A stretch of DNA of 64,000 bases from Molossus alvarezi (Eukaryota > Chordata > Mammalia > Chiroptera > Molossidae), in the NCBI GenBank assembly GCA_037176705.1, contig CM073893.1, positions 16,616,074 through 16,680,073 of the forward strand. The letters are read 5' to 3'. Both the position numbers and the translations under genes were made by a program. The stretch's first letter is position 1; every line of letters begins with the position of its first letter. The notes below the pieces were generated by a model, which was not told where the DNA came from, made no database searches, and worked only from the letters and a program-made list of their open reading frames with translations. Positions 34,566 through 45,960 of the stretch are shown piece after piece.

Positions 34566-34757
34566 CTACAACTTTGGTACGCAATCTGGCTATAAATTAG
34601 AATCACTTGCAGAGCTTTAAAAACGTTTGATGCTCTGAATCCACCCTAGAGATTCTGCTTTATTTGTTCTGGGGTTAGGCCTGGGTGTAATCAGTGTTTT
34701 TTGAAAGCTTGTCAGGTGATTCTAACGTGTAGACAGAGTTGAGAATCACTAATCTAA
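34566..34757 (+). repeat. MER5-like hAT (Charlie) MITE
   Basis: Phrases TTAGAATCACTTGCAGAGCT, TGTTCTGGGGTTAGGCCTGG and CAGGTGATTCTAACGTGTAG ending GTTGAGAATCACTA match the MER5 family, a non-autonomous hAT DNA transposon. Ends are diverged. Confidence 0.75.
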
Positions 34758-34959
34758 AACAATAACATGCTGTTTTGATTTTGTCTCCATATTTCCCTCT
34801 GGGGAAAGGAGAGGATGGCCACATTCTGCGTATGTGTGTGTATGTTTGGTAACCAGGTGATTAAGCAGCAGTAATGCACACACAAGTGGAAACTATTCAA
34901 TACTCTCAGCACACCACAGAGTGAATGAGCGTTTCACCTGGTCCACAGCTGTATCTGCT

Positions 34960-35088
34960 CAGGAAACCTCATCTGCTAACCTCTGAGAACCTTACACATA
35001 AGATACTACGTATAATGTGTATTTGAACAGTGCCTGGCACATGGCAGGGGTCAGGAAGTATTAGCTATTGTATTATTATTACTAAAAC
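34960..35088 (+). repeat. MIR 3' portion
   Basis: AACAGTGCCTGGCACATGGC followed by GTATTAGCTATTGTATTATT is the conserved 3' part of MIR (AGTGCCTGGCACATAGTA, then TATTATTATT). The 5' part is too decayed to place. Confidence 0.75.
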
Positions 35089-35341
35089 TGTTTTGTTAGG
35101 TCAGCTAATAGAATTAAATTCAATTAATTAAAAAAGTTTAAAGAAATTTAACAGAGTGTAATTTTTTTGTTGGTGGTTCAACCTCATCCTTTCAATTATT
35201 TTTTTTAAAAAAGGCAATAGAGTAAGTCATTGTATCATAGAGATTACTAAATCACAAATGACGAATTACAAAATGAAAGTCTGTCCTAATATTGTGAAAA
35301 TGGATACTTGTAGTCTGGAATAAAATTTCCTGTGATAGTAT

Positions 35342-35983
35342 TGTTATTGGTGGAGGTAGGGTGTCCACCAGTGGAAGTGGGGTATCCCCTTCCTCACTGG
35401 GTGTTGTGGGTCGGGTCCTTATGGTATCTTGAGAAAAAGAATTCTCTAAGACTCACACAGGAGGATGAGTGATTTTTATTTGCATGGAATTTTATCTCTG
35501 GGTTTGCAAAGTCCCATTTCCCTTACACCAGTCCTGGAAAATGTGCAGCTGGAGATTCAGTGCAGCTGGGGTTTCAACAGTGCTGGAAGCAAAACCAGTG
35601 TCCAAAGTTTCGTCCCATGGTGGAGTTGGGTCCAGTGTAACATCGGGCTAGTTTCAGTCCATCAGCCCATAGTGTGTGGTGAATGCAGTGGAGTGCACCC
35701 TCTGCAAGAGAGCCAGGAGTCCTGAGAGAGCAAGAGAGGGAAGTCCTTTGTTTAGGATCCTCTGTGTCTCAAGCCTTCCCATACTGCAGTGATCACACCT
35801 ACTCTGGCCAATGACCTGTTTCCTGGTGCGACTGACAGGCAAGTACCTTCCCTATTTTACCCAGACTTTACTGGGTATGTGTATATTTGGGCTTCCCTTC
35901 ACTTCTTTCCAGTTAATTAATAATTTGGGTACATTACAACAATACCCAACAGTATATTACTGATGTGCTGATACATTACAACA
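35342..35983 (-). mobile_element. Solo LTR of an endogenous retrovirus, 642 bp
   Basis: The element starts TGTTGT and ends ATAACA on the minus strand (TG...CA), and is flanked by a 4-bp duplication GTAT at 35,338-35,341 and 35,984-35,987, a size typical of class I (gammaretrovirus-like) ERVs. An AATAAA signal lies on the minus strand at 35,475-35,480, about 130 bp from the 3' end, fitting a U3-R-U5 layout. No internal retroviral genes flank it, so it is a solo LTR. TACATTACAACA occurs both at the end and 42 bp inside, so a shorter 540-bp reading (35,402-35,941) is possible but lacks a target duplication. Confidence 0.75.
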
Positions 35984-35999
35984 GTATCAGTATCACATC

Positions 36000-37538
36000 T
36001 GGATTTAAAAATAAATTTGTTGTCAAAACTTGGGTGGCAAAGAAGATAGTGTAGTTTGGAAAATTGTTATAAAATCAAAAAGGATTTCTAGTGATAAAAT
36101 CCCTGACAGCCAACATGTACATGATGCATTTGAATTAGATTAGTTCATGAAATGTCAGAGCATAATAAAACAGTATTTCCAAATGAATATGAGCATATTT
36201 TCTTTTCTTTTTTGCTTTATGCAATTAATATAAATATATGTAAATTAATAAAGTAAATATTGTAAGTGAATTTTTAACTACTTCACTTAGATGCCTAAAT
36301 GTTTACACGGTCGAGTTGGGAAAACACATTTTTTTCTAATTTTACATTTTGGAAAATGGACATTGGCTTTGAAATTGGAGATGCCTTTTGTTCAGGTGTG
36401 TAGGTAAGCAGGGAAAGGGATTATGTGAAGATAGATGCAAAGTAGGAAGAAAAGAAAAGCTCAAATAGCCTACTTTTTATCTATTTATGATTCTTAGCTA
36501 TTATCATTGCAGTATGTTAGAATAAGAACTGCATGTGGGCTTGCCTGGGCTTGTTCTGGGGCCAGTGAGGTTCTTAGAGGAAAACTCACTTTTTTGCAGT
36601 TGTCATAGCAACCTGAACACTATAGGCCCTTCTCTGCCAGCTCTGATATAGCCCCCAAATTTCCAGGTGGGGGAAATATGCAATCACAGTGGAGGGATGG
36701 CTTTTCACTTTTACTGTTTTAAAGTACAATATTCATTGGTTTATTCAATTTGTAAATTCATCCATCTCCAATCACAGGTACCTACCATGTCAGGAGCATG
36801 CACACACATGCCACTTCATTTGCTTCATTCCTTTACCTCATTCTCCTCAGAGATTACAAAAAAATTTTGGTTGAGGATGTAGCCATTGAATGAATTGGAT
36901 GCCCCTTCCGCCTACTGGTTGGTTTGCTGTTGTGACCATGCGAAACACCTTCTTCTGCCTGCAGAAATCCCAGCTGAATGCCTCACTCTGAAAAGAGAAG
37001 AAACTTCCAGACAATATCTTGACTTTTACTCATTAAGATACACACCCCTCTGCAAAATATGGAAGAGCATTGCTCTCTGGGTCTACTTGTCCTATATTTT
37101 CCTGCTATCTGCCTAGATAAACTCTTGAATCTCAAAGAAAAATTTAAAATCTTACTCAAACTTGTTTAACCAAATCAAGCCTTCTAGACTTATTTAATGA
37201 GAGAAATGTGTTTCTTTCATCATTTTGAATACTCTTCTTACCTTTCTTCTATGCCCACCCTAAATCCTTAGTGTGTGGTGAATATACCACATATACCTTA
37301 TACCCATATACTAAGGAGAGAACAGTGGGGAAGGGGTATTTTTATATCTTGATATAAAGTGAGGAGGAACAGATGTCATGATTTTTACATTCTGGCCTTA
37401 GCACTTGAAAAAAATTGTAACATTTGTTTAAAAAATTAAATAATAATGGCCAAATGTTTATGCACCCATGAACCTCCTAAAGACCAACTAACTTATCAGC
37501 GAATGAATCTGAGAAAAAAAACTCTTACACTTTTCTAC
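36000..37538. other. Mostly unique intergenic sequence
   Basis: AT-rich non-coding sequence with no recognisable gene. A weak L2-like phrase (ATTCATTGGTTTATTCAATT, then GGTACCTACCATGTCAGGAG) at about 36,728-36,800 may be a decayed LINE-2 end. Short open stretches here have no supporting splice or start context. Confidence 0.6.
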
Positions 37539-37918
37539 TGTAGGGGAGGAAAAAAATAAACACTTTTCTATTTCTTCTAAACTCTTCTGGCTGGTCTAAT
37601 AATCAAATTAATATCAGACAAATTAACAGGAGAAAATGACCAAATTTATTATGTATACATATGGGGGTTCCATAAGAATATGCAACCTGAAGACAGATGG
37701 GGCACTGGAGGCTTATATGCCATCTGGAGCTAAGGAAGAGCAGGACTTGAGGGAGAGGGTTGTAGTTTGTGACCTCATGGGGGAGGAAGGCAATTCACAT
37801 GGCTATGGAAAAGCAAATATTTGGTAAACACCTGTTTGCTGGGTCATCTTTAACAATGGGAAAAAGAGAGACGTTTGGTCAAACGGGACTTGTTAGGTTC
37901 CTCCCTGCCTATCACACA
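37539..37918 (-). mobile_element. Probable ERV solo LTR, about 380 bp
   Basis: On the minus strand it begins near TGTGTGATAGGCAGGGAGG and ends CTTCTTCCCC-like TTTTTTCCTCCCCTACA (TG...CA). A TATA-like GCATATAAGCC at about 37,711-37,721 precedes an AATAAA at 37,644-37,650 by some 60 bp, matching LTR promoter and polyadenylation spacing. Flanks CTAC (37,535-37,538) and CTAG (37,919-37,922) agree in three of four bases. The family is not recognised with certainty. Confidence 0.6.
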
Positions 37919-37922
37919 CTAG

Positions 37923-40204
37923 TTCATATTAAACTATAGGTATCCATGATGATAGCTCCCTTCTTGCAGTAGGTCCTCTGTCTAAATTTTTTTTTTGTCA
38001 TTTAGGAGAAAGGTCAAATATTTTTTTCTTAGCCTTTTCTTTTTAAAAATAACCAGCTTAAAATATCCAATATTCCAAAATGCATGTTTTGGGTGGGCAA
38101 GTGTGCTCTTCCTCACTGTTTTATAATCTCTGGGGCAGGAGAAGGAAGAAGTGAGAAGGGTGATCAAGTTGGCTCTGGGCATGTGCTTTGTGACCCTTCT
38201 CAAAGCACATTCTATGGTGCTTCAGTCCTAGCAACATCCCTGAGGGTAAAAAGGAGGGGGAGGATTTCTTTGGAAAATACTTTTGGAGAATGTTGCATGT
38301 TTTATGTCCTTTTGGGAGATACTACAATGCACATTAACTTATAAAAGCCTTTCTGAAAAGTTCTACAATAAAGAGACCTATTAAACTTTGTTTAAGCCAG
38401 TATTTAGATTCTAGATTCTAGAACTAATTTGAGCATAGATACCTCTTTTGCACACAACTGTTAACATCTTATAGGACCGATAATTCCTAGATGAATATAC
38501 CCAGGGAACTGCAATTTTAGCCTATTACATTTCTTATTTTCCTTTAACTAGTTTCTTACCTATATTGGAAAAAGCTATATTTTCCTATTTTTAATCCTAA
38601 TGCCCAGCCTAAGAGGTGTGCTAGTGGACAGGGCTGCCTACAAGCTAATGGGGCAGCCTGCCAGGGAAAATTTCAGGCCCCAAAACAGACTTATAGAAGG
38701 AGAATCCTCATTTTAACAAGACCCCCATGTGCTTAACATTGCACATTATACTTTAAGGATCTTGGTGAAAAGCACATTGCAGTGAGCTGGAGCCCAGGAG
38801 AAGACCCCTGGCCACTGAAGAAAGTGGAGTGTGAGAAAGTTGTCCAGCCAGTGGTATGGCCAGCCTGCCTGGTTTTCACACTGAGAGTTCACTGACTGGA
38901 GCCCAGGGTAGAACATGGCATTGTGCATTTTGAAGGTGGAGTTGTGGTAGGGCTGGAACCGCAAAAAAGCTAGAAGACATAACTTCAAATCTATTTAGGT
39001 AAGTGAAGGAGACTGGCCCAGAAAATTGAGGCCAACAGACATAGGAACCCTGGGGATATCAAGAGTCTGGCAAGAAAAGCTAAGCAGCTGTTCACAGGTG
39101 TGGAGCCCATGGACACCTGGGTGTAATGACCCTGTCTCCCAGATGAACAATACCGTGAGTCCATGGAGATGTATAATCAGGCCTCTTCTGGAATTACCTT
39201 CAAATTAACTTAGTATTTAGTTGAAGATTTTGTTTTTTCTTCAGCTCTCATACACATACACATATACTCACTTAGAGAAAAATGGAGAGGGGAAAATGCC
39301 TAGACTTCACATTTTTGAATATCACAAAATTATGTCTTAATCACTGCATCTTCATACATTCACAACCCTAACCCTGGTGCTCACACACAGACGTGCAGTC
39401 ACACATGTATGCTTGCACAAACACACAAAACTTATGACACTTAGGATATATCAACATATTGTGGGCAAAAAAAAAAAAAATCACAGAACTCACAGGGTTA
39501 TCGTCTTCAGCATGGCAATAACTGCAGTCTTATTCTCTCAGAAGACACAGCCCTTCATTTTATAATTCAGAGGAGGAGGATCTCTCTATTCCATTGTCAG
39601 CTGAGAATTTTGCCCACATTGCTGGAGTTAACAGCAGAAGTACAGAGTGTATGGTCCTAAAAATATTGCCATGCAAATGTAGTTCAATATTTAAATTGCC
39701 TATAAAACTAAGGATATAGATAATTCTACCTCCCTCATCTCCTCCCTCTTACTGATAAGAAAATGATTAATTGAGATGTCTGTGTATTATCCAAGAATCT
39801 TTGTGCACCCAAGACATTGAGGTCTCCAGGTTTGGGCTAAGCCAGTGCCATCCTCATTTACTGAGACCCAGGGAGTTAGGGAACATATCCCTAATCAGGA
39901 CCTCCTGCCTAGATTCACCCTACTCCTGTCTGGAGAAATAAAAGGCATAGCCAGTAGTTCTTGAATGATGACATCCACACACAAAAGAGGCCTTACATGC
40001 GATCCACACGTCAAACCACAGATGGGGAAGCCTGGTGATTTAAGAAAGCCTCTTGACCTGTGATGTCAAACATTTTGTACTTTGGCAAAACTTTTGTATT
40101 TTGAAAATGCAATTTTTACTCTTAATTTAAACCCTTGTGTATTTTCCAGTAAAATTTATGTAAAAAAACGTGTATTTCTAGTTAAACGGAAGACTTTGTT
40201 CTCT
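37923..40204. other. Intergenic sequence without recognised genes
   Basis: No gene or clear repeat is recognised. A CA-rich stretch lies at about 39,240-39,270 and an A run at 39,467-39,480. Stretches such as TTATAAAAGCCTTTCTGAAA (38,338) look promoter-like but have no coding context. Confidence 0.5.
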
Positions 40205-40395
40205 AAAAAAGTACAAATTGGTAGTAAGGGAATAGTCATGGAATGTACCTACAGCATAAGGAATATAGTCAATAATATTATAATAGCTATGTATGGTTTC
40301 AGGCAAGTACTAGACTTACTGGAGGGATCACTTAATAAGATATATAAATGTACAGCTGGAACCAATACAATATTGAATATCAAAATTAATTGAAA
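40205..40395 (+). mobile_element. Old L1 3'UTR end, sense
   Basis: GGAATATAGTCAATAATATT, AGCTATGTATGGTTTCAGGC and GGATCACTTAATAAGATATA match the 3'UTR of older mammalian L1s (L1MA/L1MB age), ending at ATTGAATATCAAAATTAATT with an A-rich tail that is the insertion site of L1-8. Confidence 0.8.
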
Positions 40396-41640
40396 ATTTA
40401 CAAAATTAAAAAAATGTAAATCTATCTTTATTGTTGAAAGTATTACAAATGTTCCTCTTCATTCCCCCCATTAACCCCGCTTCACCCCACTCCACTACCT
40501 CCCAGGCCTTCTCTGAACTTGTTGTCTGTGTCCATGGGTTATGTATATATGCATACAAGTTTTTGCTTAATCTCTTTCCCACCCTGCCCCTCTGAGATTC
40601 ATCAATCTGTTCCCTGCTTCCATGTCTTTGGATATATATTGTTCTTCAGATTATTTTGTTCATTAGATTTAACATATAAGTGAGATTATGTGATACTTGT
40701 CTTTCTCTGACTGGCTTATTTAGCTTAGCATAATACTCTCCAGGTCCCTCCACACTGTCTCAAAGGGTAAGAGATCCTTTTCTTTCATAGCAGTGTAGTA
40801 TTCGATTGTGTAAATGAACCATGGCTTTTTTATCCATTCATCTACTGATGGGTATTTGGGCTTTTCCCAGAGCTTAGCTATTGTAAACAAGGCCGCTATG
40901 AACCTATAGGGGTACATATATTCTTCCTGATTGGTGTTTCAGGCTTCTTAGGGTATATTCCTAGAAGTGGGATCACTGGGTCAAACGGTAGTTCCATTTT
41001 TAATTTTTTGAGGGAACTTTACACTGTTTTCCATAGTGGCTGCAGCAATCTGCATTCCCAAAAACAGTGCACTAAGGTTCCACATCCTCACCAGCAATTG
41101 TTGTTTGTTGATTTATTGATGGTAGACATTCTGGCAGGTGTGAGTTGGTACCTCATTGTTTGAATTTGCATTTCTCTGATTATTAGTGATGTTGAGCATC
41201 TTTTCATGTCTATTGGCCATCTGCATGTCTTCTTTGGAGAAGTGTCTATTCAGGTCTTTTGCCCATTTTTAAATTAGATTGTTTGTTTTTTGGTGTTGAG
41301 TTTTATAAGTTCTTTATAAATCTTTAATATTAAGCCCTTATCAGATATATCAGTGAACATGTTCTCTCATGCAGTGGGCTGTCTTTCATTTTGTTCATTG
41401 TTCCTTTGCTTTGCAAAAACTTCTTAGTTTGATATAGTCCCATTTGTTTATTTTTTACTTTGCTTCTCTTGCCCTAGGTAATATACTGGTGAAAATTCTA
41501 CTATGAGAGTTGTCTGAGATTTTGCTGCCTATATTTTTTTTCCTAGGATTTTTATGGTTTCATGACTTACATTTCAGTCTTTAATCCATTTTGAGTATAT
41601 TCTTGTGTATGGTGTAAGTTGGTGGACTAGTTTCATTTTG

Positions 41641-41691
41641 TTTTTATTTATTTATTTATTTTTATCCTCACCCAAGGACATTTGTGTTTTG

Positions 41692-41722
<31 letters not shown>

Positions 41723-41941
41723 TTGCATTTATCTTCAGCTAGAGCAGGAAGGAGAGAAGGGAGAAGAGAGAGAGAGAATCATCTATGTGACAGAAACACA
41801 TTGACTGGTCGCCATCAACATGACCCCAGCCAGGGCCGGCGACAAGATGCAACCAAGGTATGTGCCCTTAGTGGGAACTGAACCCAGGACTCTCTGGTCC
41901 GTGGGCCAGTGCTCTAAACGATGAACCAAACTGGCCAGGGC
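41641..41941 (-). mobile_element. VES SINE with TTTTG expansion
   Basis: Antisense SINE in L1-8 ORF2. A (GTTTT)n tract at about 41,692-41,730 is inserted between its CTCACCCAAGGACATTTGTG tail box and body. Flanking TTCATTTTG at 41,632-41,640 and 41,942-41,950. Confidence 0.9.
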
Positions 41942-42410
41942 TTCATTTTGGTTTTAAATATGCCTGTCCAGTTTCCCAAAAAACATTAAAAGAAAAGACT
42001 CTCTTGATTCTATTGTATGCTCTTGTCTCCTTTGTCAAATATTAATTGAACGTAATGGCTGGGGTTGATTTCTGGCTTCTCTGTTCTGTTCCATTAATCT
42101 ATATGCCTGTCCTTGTGCCCTGTACCAGGGTGTTTCATTACAATGACATTGTAGTGTAATTTGATATCTGGTATTGTGATTCCTCCTATTTTGTTCTTTC
42201 TCAAGATTTCTGAGGCTATTTGGGGTCTTTTTAGAGTCCATATAAATTTTTGAAATGTTTGTTCTAGAACTGTAAAATAAGTCATTGGTATTTTAATATA
42301 AATTGCATTGAATCTATAGATTGCTTTGAGTAGTATGGATATTTTGATAATGTTAATTCTTTCAATCCATAAACATGTTACATGCTTCCACTTGTTTTTA
42401 CCTTCCTCTA

Positions 42411-42657
42411 TTTTTTTTTTATCCTCACACGAGGATATTTTTCCTTTTTTTTTTTTTTTTGTTCAGATAGAGTGGGAAGAAGAGAGAGAAAGAGAAACAT
42501 GGATGTGAAAGGGACACATCGAGTGGTTGCCACCTGCACGACCCAACCAGTGCCAGGGAAAAACTGCAACCGAGGTACGTGCCCTTAGCGGGAACCGAAC
42601 CCAGGTCTCTCTGGACTGTAGGCTGACGCTCTAACCACTGAGCAAACCAGCCAGGGA
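42411..42657 (-). mobile_element. VES SINE, left of second tandem pair
   Basis: Antisense SINE with tail TATCCTCACACGAGGATATT, head ending CAGCCAGGGA. The target motif CTCTATTT borders both sides and recurs beyond the next SINE. Confidence 0.88.
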
Positions 42658-42668
42658 TTACTCTATTT

Positions 42669-42920
42669 CTTCATTTTTTATTTTAATCCTCACCCAAGGA
42701 CATTTTTCCATTTATCTTCAGATAGAGAAGGAGGGAGAAAGAGGGAGAAAGACAGAAACATCAATGTGAGAGAGGCACGTCGACTGGTTGCCTCCTGCAT
42801 GACCCCGACCAGGGCCGGAGATGAACCACACCCGAGGTACATGGCCTTGACCAGAATCAAACCTGCAACTCTTTGGTGCATAGGCTGACACTCTAACCAC
42901 TGAGCCAAATCAGCCAGGGC
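42669..42920 (-). mobile_element. VES SINE, right of second tandem pair
   Basis: Antisense SINE, tail TTAATCCTCACCCAAGGACA, head ending TCAGCCAGGGC, followed by TCCTCTATTTTTTTG, which is the same target used by the left SINE. Confidence 0.88.
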
Positions 42921-43229
42921 TCCTCTATTTTTTTGAAATGTTTTGTAATTTTCTGAGTACAGATCTTTTACCTCCTTGGTTAAGTTTATTCCTAGGTACC
43001 TTAATTTTATTGTTGTTGCATGGTAAATGCAATTCTTTTTGTTTGTTTGTTTGTTTTTTCTTTCTGGGGCTTCATTTTTGGTGTATAGAAATGTCATCAA
43101 TTTGTGTATGTTAATTTTGTATCCTGCTACTTTATATAATTCATTTATTAAATCAAGTACTTTTTTGGTGGAATCTTTAGAGTGTTCTATGTACAGTATC
43201 ATGTCATCTGCCAATAATGACAGTTTCAC
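42921..43229 (-). pseudogene. L1-8 ORF2 reverse transcriptase catalytic segment
   Basis: On the minus strand the stretch starts [20 protein letters not shown], then [20 protein letters not shown]. This is the L1 reverse-transcriptase active-site motif (normally FADD; here LADD, both aspartates kept) and the following helix. Downstream, the frame reads into a SINE at 42,920, so the continuation of this open stretch is not L1 sequence. Confidence 0.88.
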
Positions 43230-43334
43230 TTCCTCCTTTCCAATTTGGATGCCTTTTATTATTTATTCTTGTCTGATCACTGTGTCTAAGATGTCCAGTA
43301 CTGTGTTGAATAAGGGTAGTGAAAGTGGACATCC

Positions 43335-43573
43335 CTATCTTCTTCTTGTTCTTAAGGAAAACACATTTTGTTTTAGCCCATAAAGTGTGATGTTGGCTGT
43401 AGGTTTGTCATAAATGGCCTTTATTATGTTGAGGTATGGTCTTTTTATTCCCTCTTTGCTGAGAGTTTTTTTTTTTTTTTTTATCAAAAATGGGTGCTGG
43501 ATTTTGTCAAATGCTTTTTCTGCATCTATTGCTATGATCATATGATTTTTATCCTCTATTTTGTTTATATGAT

Positions 43574-43604
<31 letters not shown>

Positions 43605-43646
43605 GTGAATATTGTTCCAGCCTTGCATCCCTGAGATAAAGCACAC
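43335..43646 (-). pseudogene. L1-8 ORF2 reverse transcriptase, upstream segment
   Basis: Minus-strand stretch including [20 protein letters not shown] then [16 protein letters not shown], the first catalytic aspartate motif in near-consensus form, followed by [21 protein letters not shown] lysine run comes from a poly-T insertion at about 43,467-43,482, and a (CA)n microsatellite follows at 43,575-43,600. Confidence 0.88.
43575..43600. repeat. (CA)n microsatellite
   Basis: Thirteen CA units inside L1-8 ORF2, where other L1 copies read TTGTTTATATGATACACC; expanded from that L1 sequence. Confidence 0.95.
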
Positions 43647-44701
43647 TTGGTCATGGAAAATGATCTTTTAAATATATTGTTGTATCTGATTTGCTAATAT
43701 TTTGTTGAGTATTTTGGCATCTATGTTCATCTGGGATATTGGCTTATAATTTTCTTACTTTGTAGTGTCTTTATCTTATTTTGGAATTAGGATAATGATG
43801 GCCTCATAAAAAGAGCTGTGAAATCTTCCTTCCTCTTGAATTTTTGGAATAGTTTGAGCATGATAGGTTTTAGCTCTTCATTAAATTTTTGGTAAAACTA
43901 CCCTGTGAAGCTGTCCGGTCCAGGACTATTTTGTTTGTTTGTTTTATTACTGCTTTAATTTCCTTAATTATTATTGGTCAATTCAGGTTTTCTGATTCTT
44001 CCTGAGTCAGTTTTAGAAGACTGTATATTTCTAGGAAGTTTTCTATTTTGCCCAGGTTGTCAATTTGTGGGCATATAGTTGTTTGTAATATTTTCTTACA
44101 ATCCTTTGTATTTCTGTGGTGTCATTTGTTACTCTACCTCTTCCATTTCTGATTTTATTTATTTGTGTTCTCTCTGTTTGTTTCTTGATAAACATCAATC
44201 TTGTTTATCTTTTCTAAAAAACAGCTCTTGATTTTATTGATCTTTATTATTTTTTAAAGTCTCTATGTCATTTATTTCTGCTCTAATCTTTATTATTTCC
44301 TTCTTTTTACTTACTCTGGGCTTTTCTTGTTGTTCTATGTGTAATATTTTTAGTGGTAGGGTTAAAAAGTTTATTAGAGATTTTTCTTGTTTTTTGAGAT
44401 AGGCCTGTAGTGTTATGAAGTTCTCTCTCAGGAAGGACTGCTTTTGCTGTGTCCCATAGATTTTGGGTTGTTGCATGTTCATTTTCGTTTTATCTAGAAG
44501 TTTTAAATTTCTTTCCTCGTCTCATTGGTAGCCCATTTATTGTTTAATAACATGCTATTTGACCTCCATGTGTTTTTCAGGTTTTTTTGGGGGTAGTTGA
44601 TTTCTAATTTCATGCCATTTGTGATCCAGGAATATGCTTGTTATGATTTCAATCTTCTTGAACCTTAGAGACTTATTTTGTGTCCTAACATATAGTATAT
44701 C

Positions 44702-44745
44702 TTTGAGAATGTCCCATGTGCACTTTGAGAATGTCCCATGTGCAC
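44702..44745. repeat. 22-bp tandem duplication in L1-8 ORF2
   Basis: Two adjacent perfect copies of a 22-bp unit (TTTGAGAATGTCCCATGTGC plus AC) at 44,702-44,723 and 44,724-44,745. Other L1 copies have the unit once. 22 bp is not a multiple of three, so it shifts the endonuclease frame. Confidence 0.9.
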
Positions 44746-45246
44746 TTGAGAAAAATGTGTATTTTGCAGCTTTGGGGTGAAATGTTCTGTGTTAATTAAA
44801 TCCATCTGATCTAGTGTGTTATTTAGGGTGACTGTTTCTTGCTGATTTTTTTGTCTGGAAATCTATCCAATGATGTCAGTGGGGTGTTAAAATCCCTTTC
44901 TATGACTGTGTTGCTGTCAATCTCTCCCTTAAAGTTCTGCAATAGTTTTTTTTATACACTTAGGTGCTCTTATAGTGGGTGCATATATATTTACCAGGGT
45001 TATATCCTCTTGTTGGATCAATCTTTTCATGTTATGTGGTTACTGTCTTTGTCTCTTGTTATGGCCTTTGCTTTGAAGTCTATTTTATCACATAAAAGTA
45101 TTGCTATCCCTAATATTTTTTTGTTTTTATTTCCATGGAAATTTTTTTCCATCCCATCACTTTCATCCTGTGTGAGTCTTTTGTTCTGAGATGAGTCTCG
45201 TGTAGGCAGCATATATAGAGTGTTCTCAAAAGGATATATACATACT

Positions 45247-45619
45247 CTGTTTTTTGTTTAATCTTCACCCAAAGGATATTTTTTCCATTGAATTAATTAA
45301 TTAATTAATTATTGATCAAGGTATTGCAGATGTCCTCCTTTTTTCCCCATTGACCCCCTCTTTCCCACTCTCCAATGAATTATTTTAGAGTGAGTGGAAT
45401 GAAGAGAGGAAGGGGGAGAGAGATAGAAAGAGAAAAAGACAGGGAGAGAAACATCAATGTGAAAGAGACACATCAATTAGTTGCCTCCTGAAGGCCCCGA
45501 ACAGGTCCAGGAATTGAATCTGCAACCCAGGTATGTTCCCTTGACTGGGAATCAACCCCACAACCCTTCAGTGCATGGGCTGACACCCTACCCACTGAGC
45601 AACATTGGCCAGGACTATG
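45247..45619 (-). mobile_element. VES SINE inside the mariner, itself interrupted
   Basis: Antisense SINE: tail TTAATCTTCACCCAAAGGAT at the left, body and head at 45,372-45,619 ending TTGGCCAGGAC. TATACATACT at 45,237-45,246 and 45,620-45,629 is its target-site duplication within the transposon. A 73-bp L1 3' end splits it at 45,299-45,371. Confidence 0.88.
45299..45371 (-). mobile_element. Extremely short L1 3' end (73 bp) in a SINE
   Basis: ATTGATCAAGGTATTGCAGA, then CCCCATTGACCCCCTC, is the last part of the bat L1 3'UTR read backwards, with an AATT-rich tail. CCATTGAATTAATT (45,285-45,298) and CCAATGAATTATTT (45,372-45,385) flank it as target-site duplication. Confidence 0.8.
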
Positions 45620-45689
45620 TATACATACTTTAAATGATATGAAGTCAGTGTTTATTAGCATACAGTTAATTTTCAAAATTTAAAAGAAT

Positions 45690-45960
45690 CTACATAAATA
45701 AATAATTTTTTTGTCAACCCGTTTTCAAACTGATGATTGTTCTGATCCTGGCACTGCTGACAACGTGAAGTAATGGAATCACAAACATCACGAATCATTT
45801 TCTTCAGTATTTGTGTGCCCTCAGTTAGTCAACTGTTGCTGGTTTTATATTCTACACTTCATATTTTACATATCACCACAAAAAATGTGTAGTGGCACTT
45901 CAGGATAAGTTTTCTTTGTTCAATGCTGAGTCTGGCTTCATCCAGTATTTCAAATCAGTT
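45690..45960 (-). pseudogene. Mariner-superfamily transposase C-terminal remnant
   Basis: On the minus strand one frame between about 45,830 and 45,710 reads like MIRDVCDSITSRCQQCQDQN followed by a short NHQFENG segment. That resembles the end of Tc1/mariner-IS630-type transposases of the kind common in insects, where the pattern is R.....R...C....G.HFEH. Upstream coding sequence is degraded and catalytic aspartates are not present. This is pattern recognition by eye from a short stretch, so moderate confidence only. Confidence 0.5.

Noticed and set aside
42690..42920. Continuation of the 179-codon stretch as part of a reverse transcriptase
   Set aside because: Only the part above 42,920 is L1 coding sequence; below it the frame reads through a SINE.
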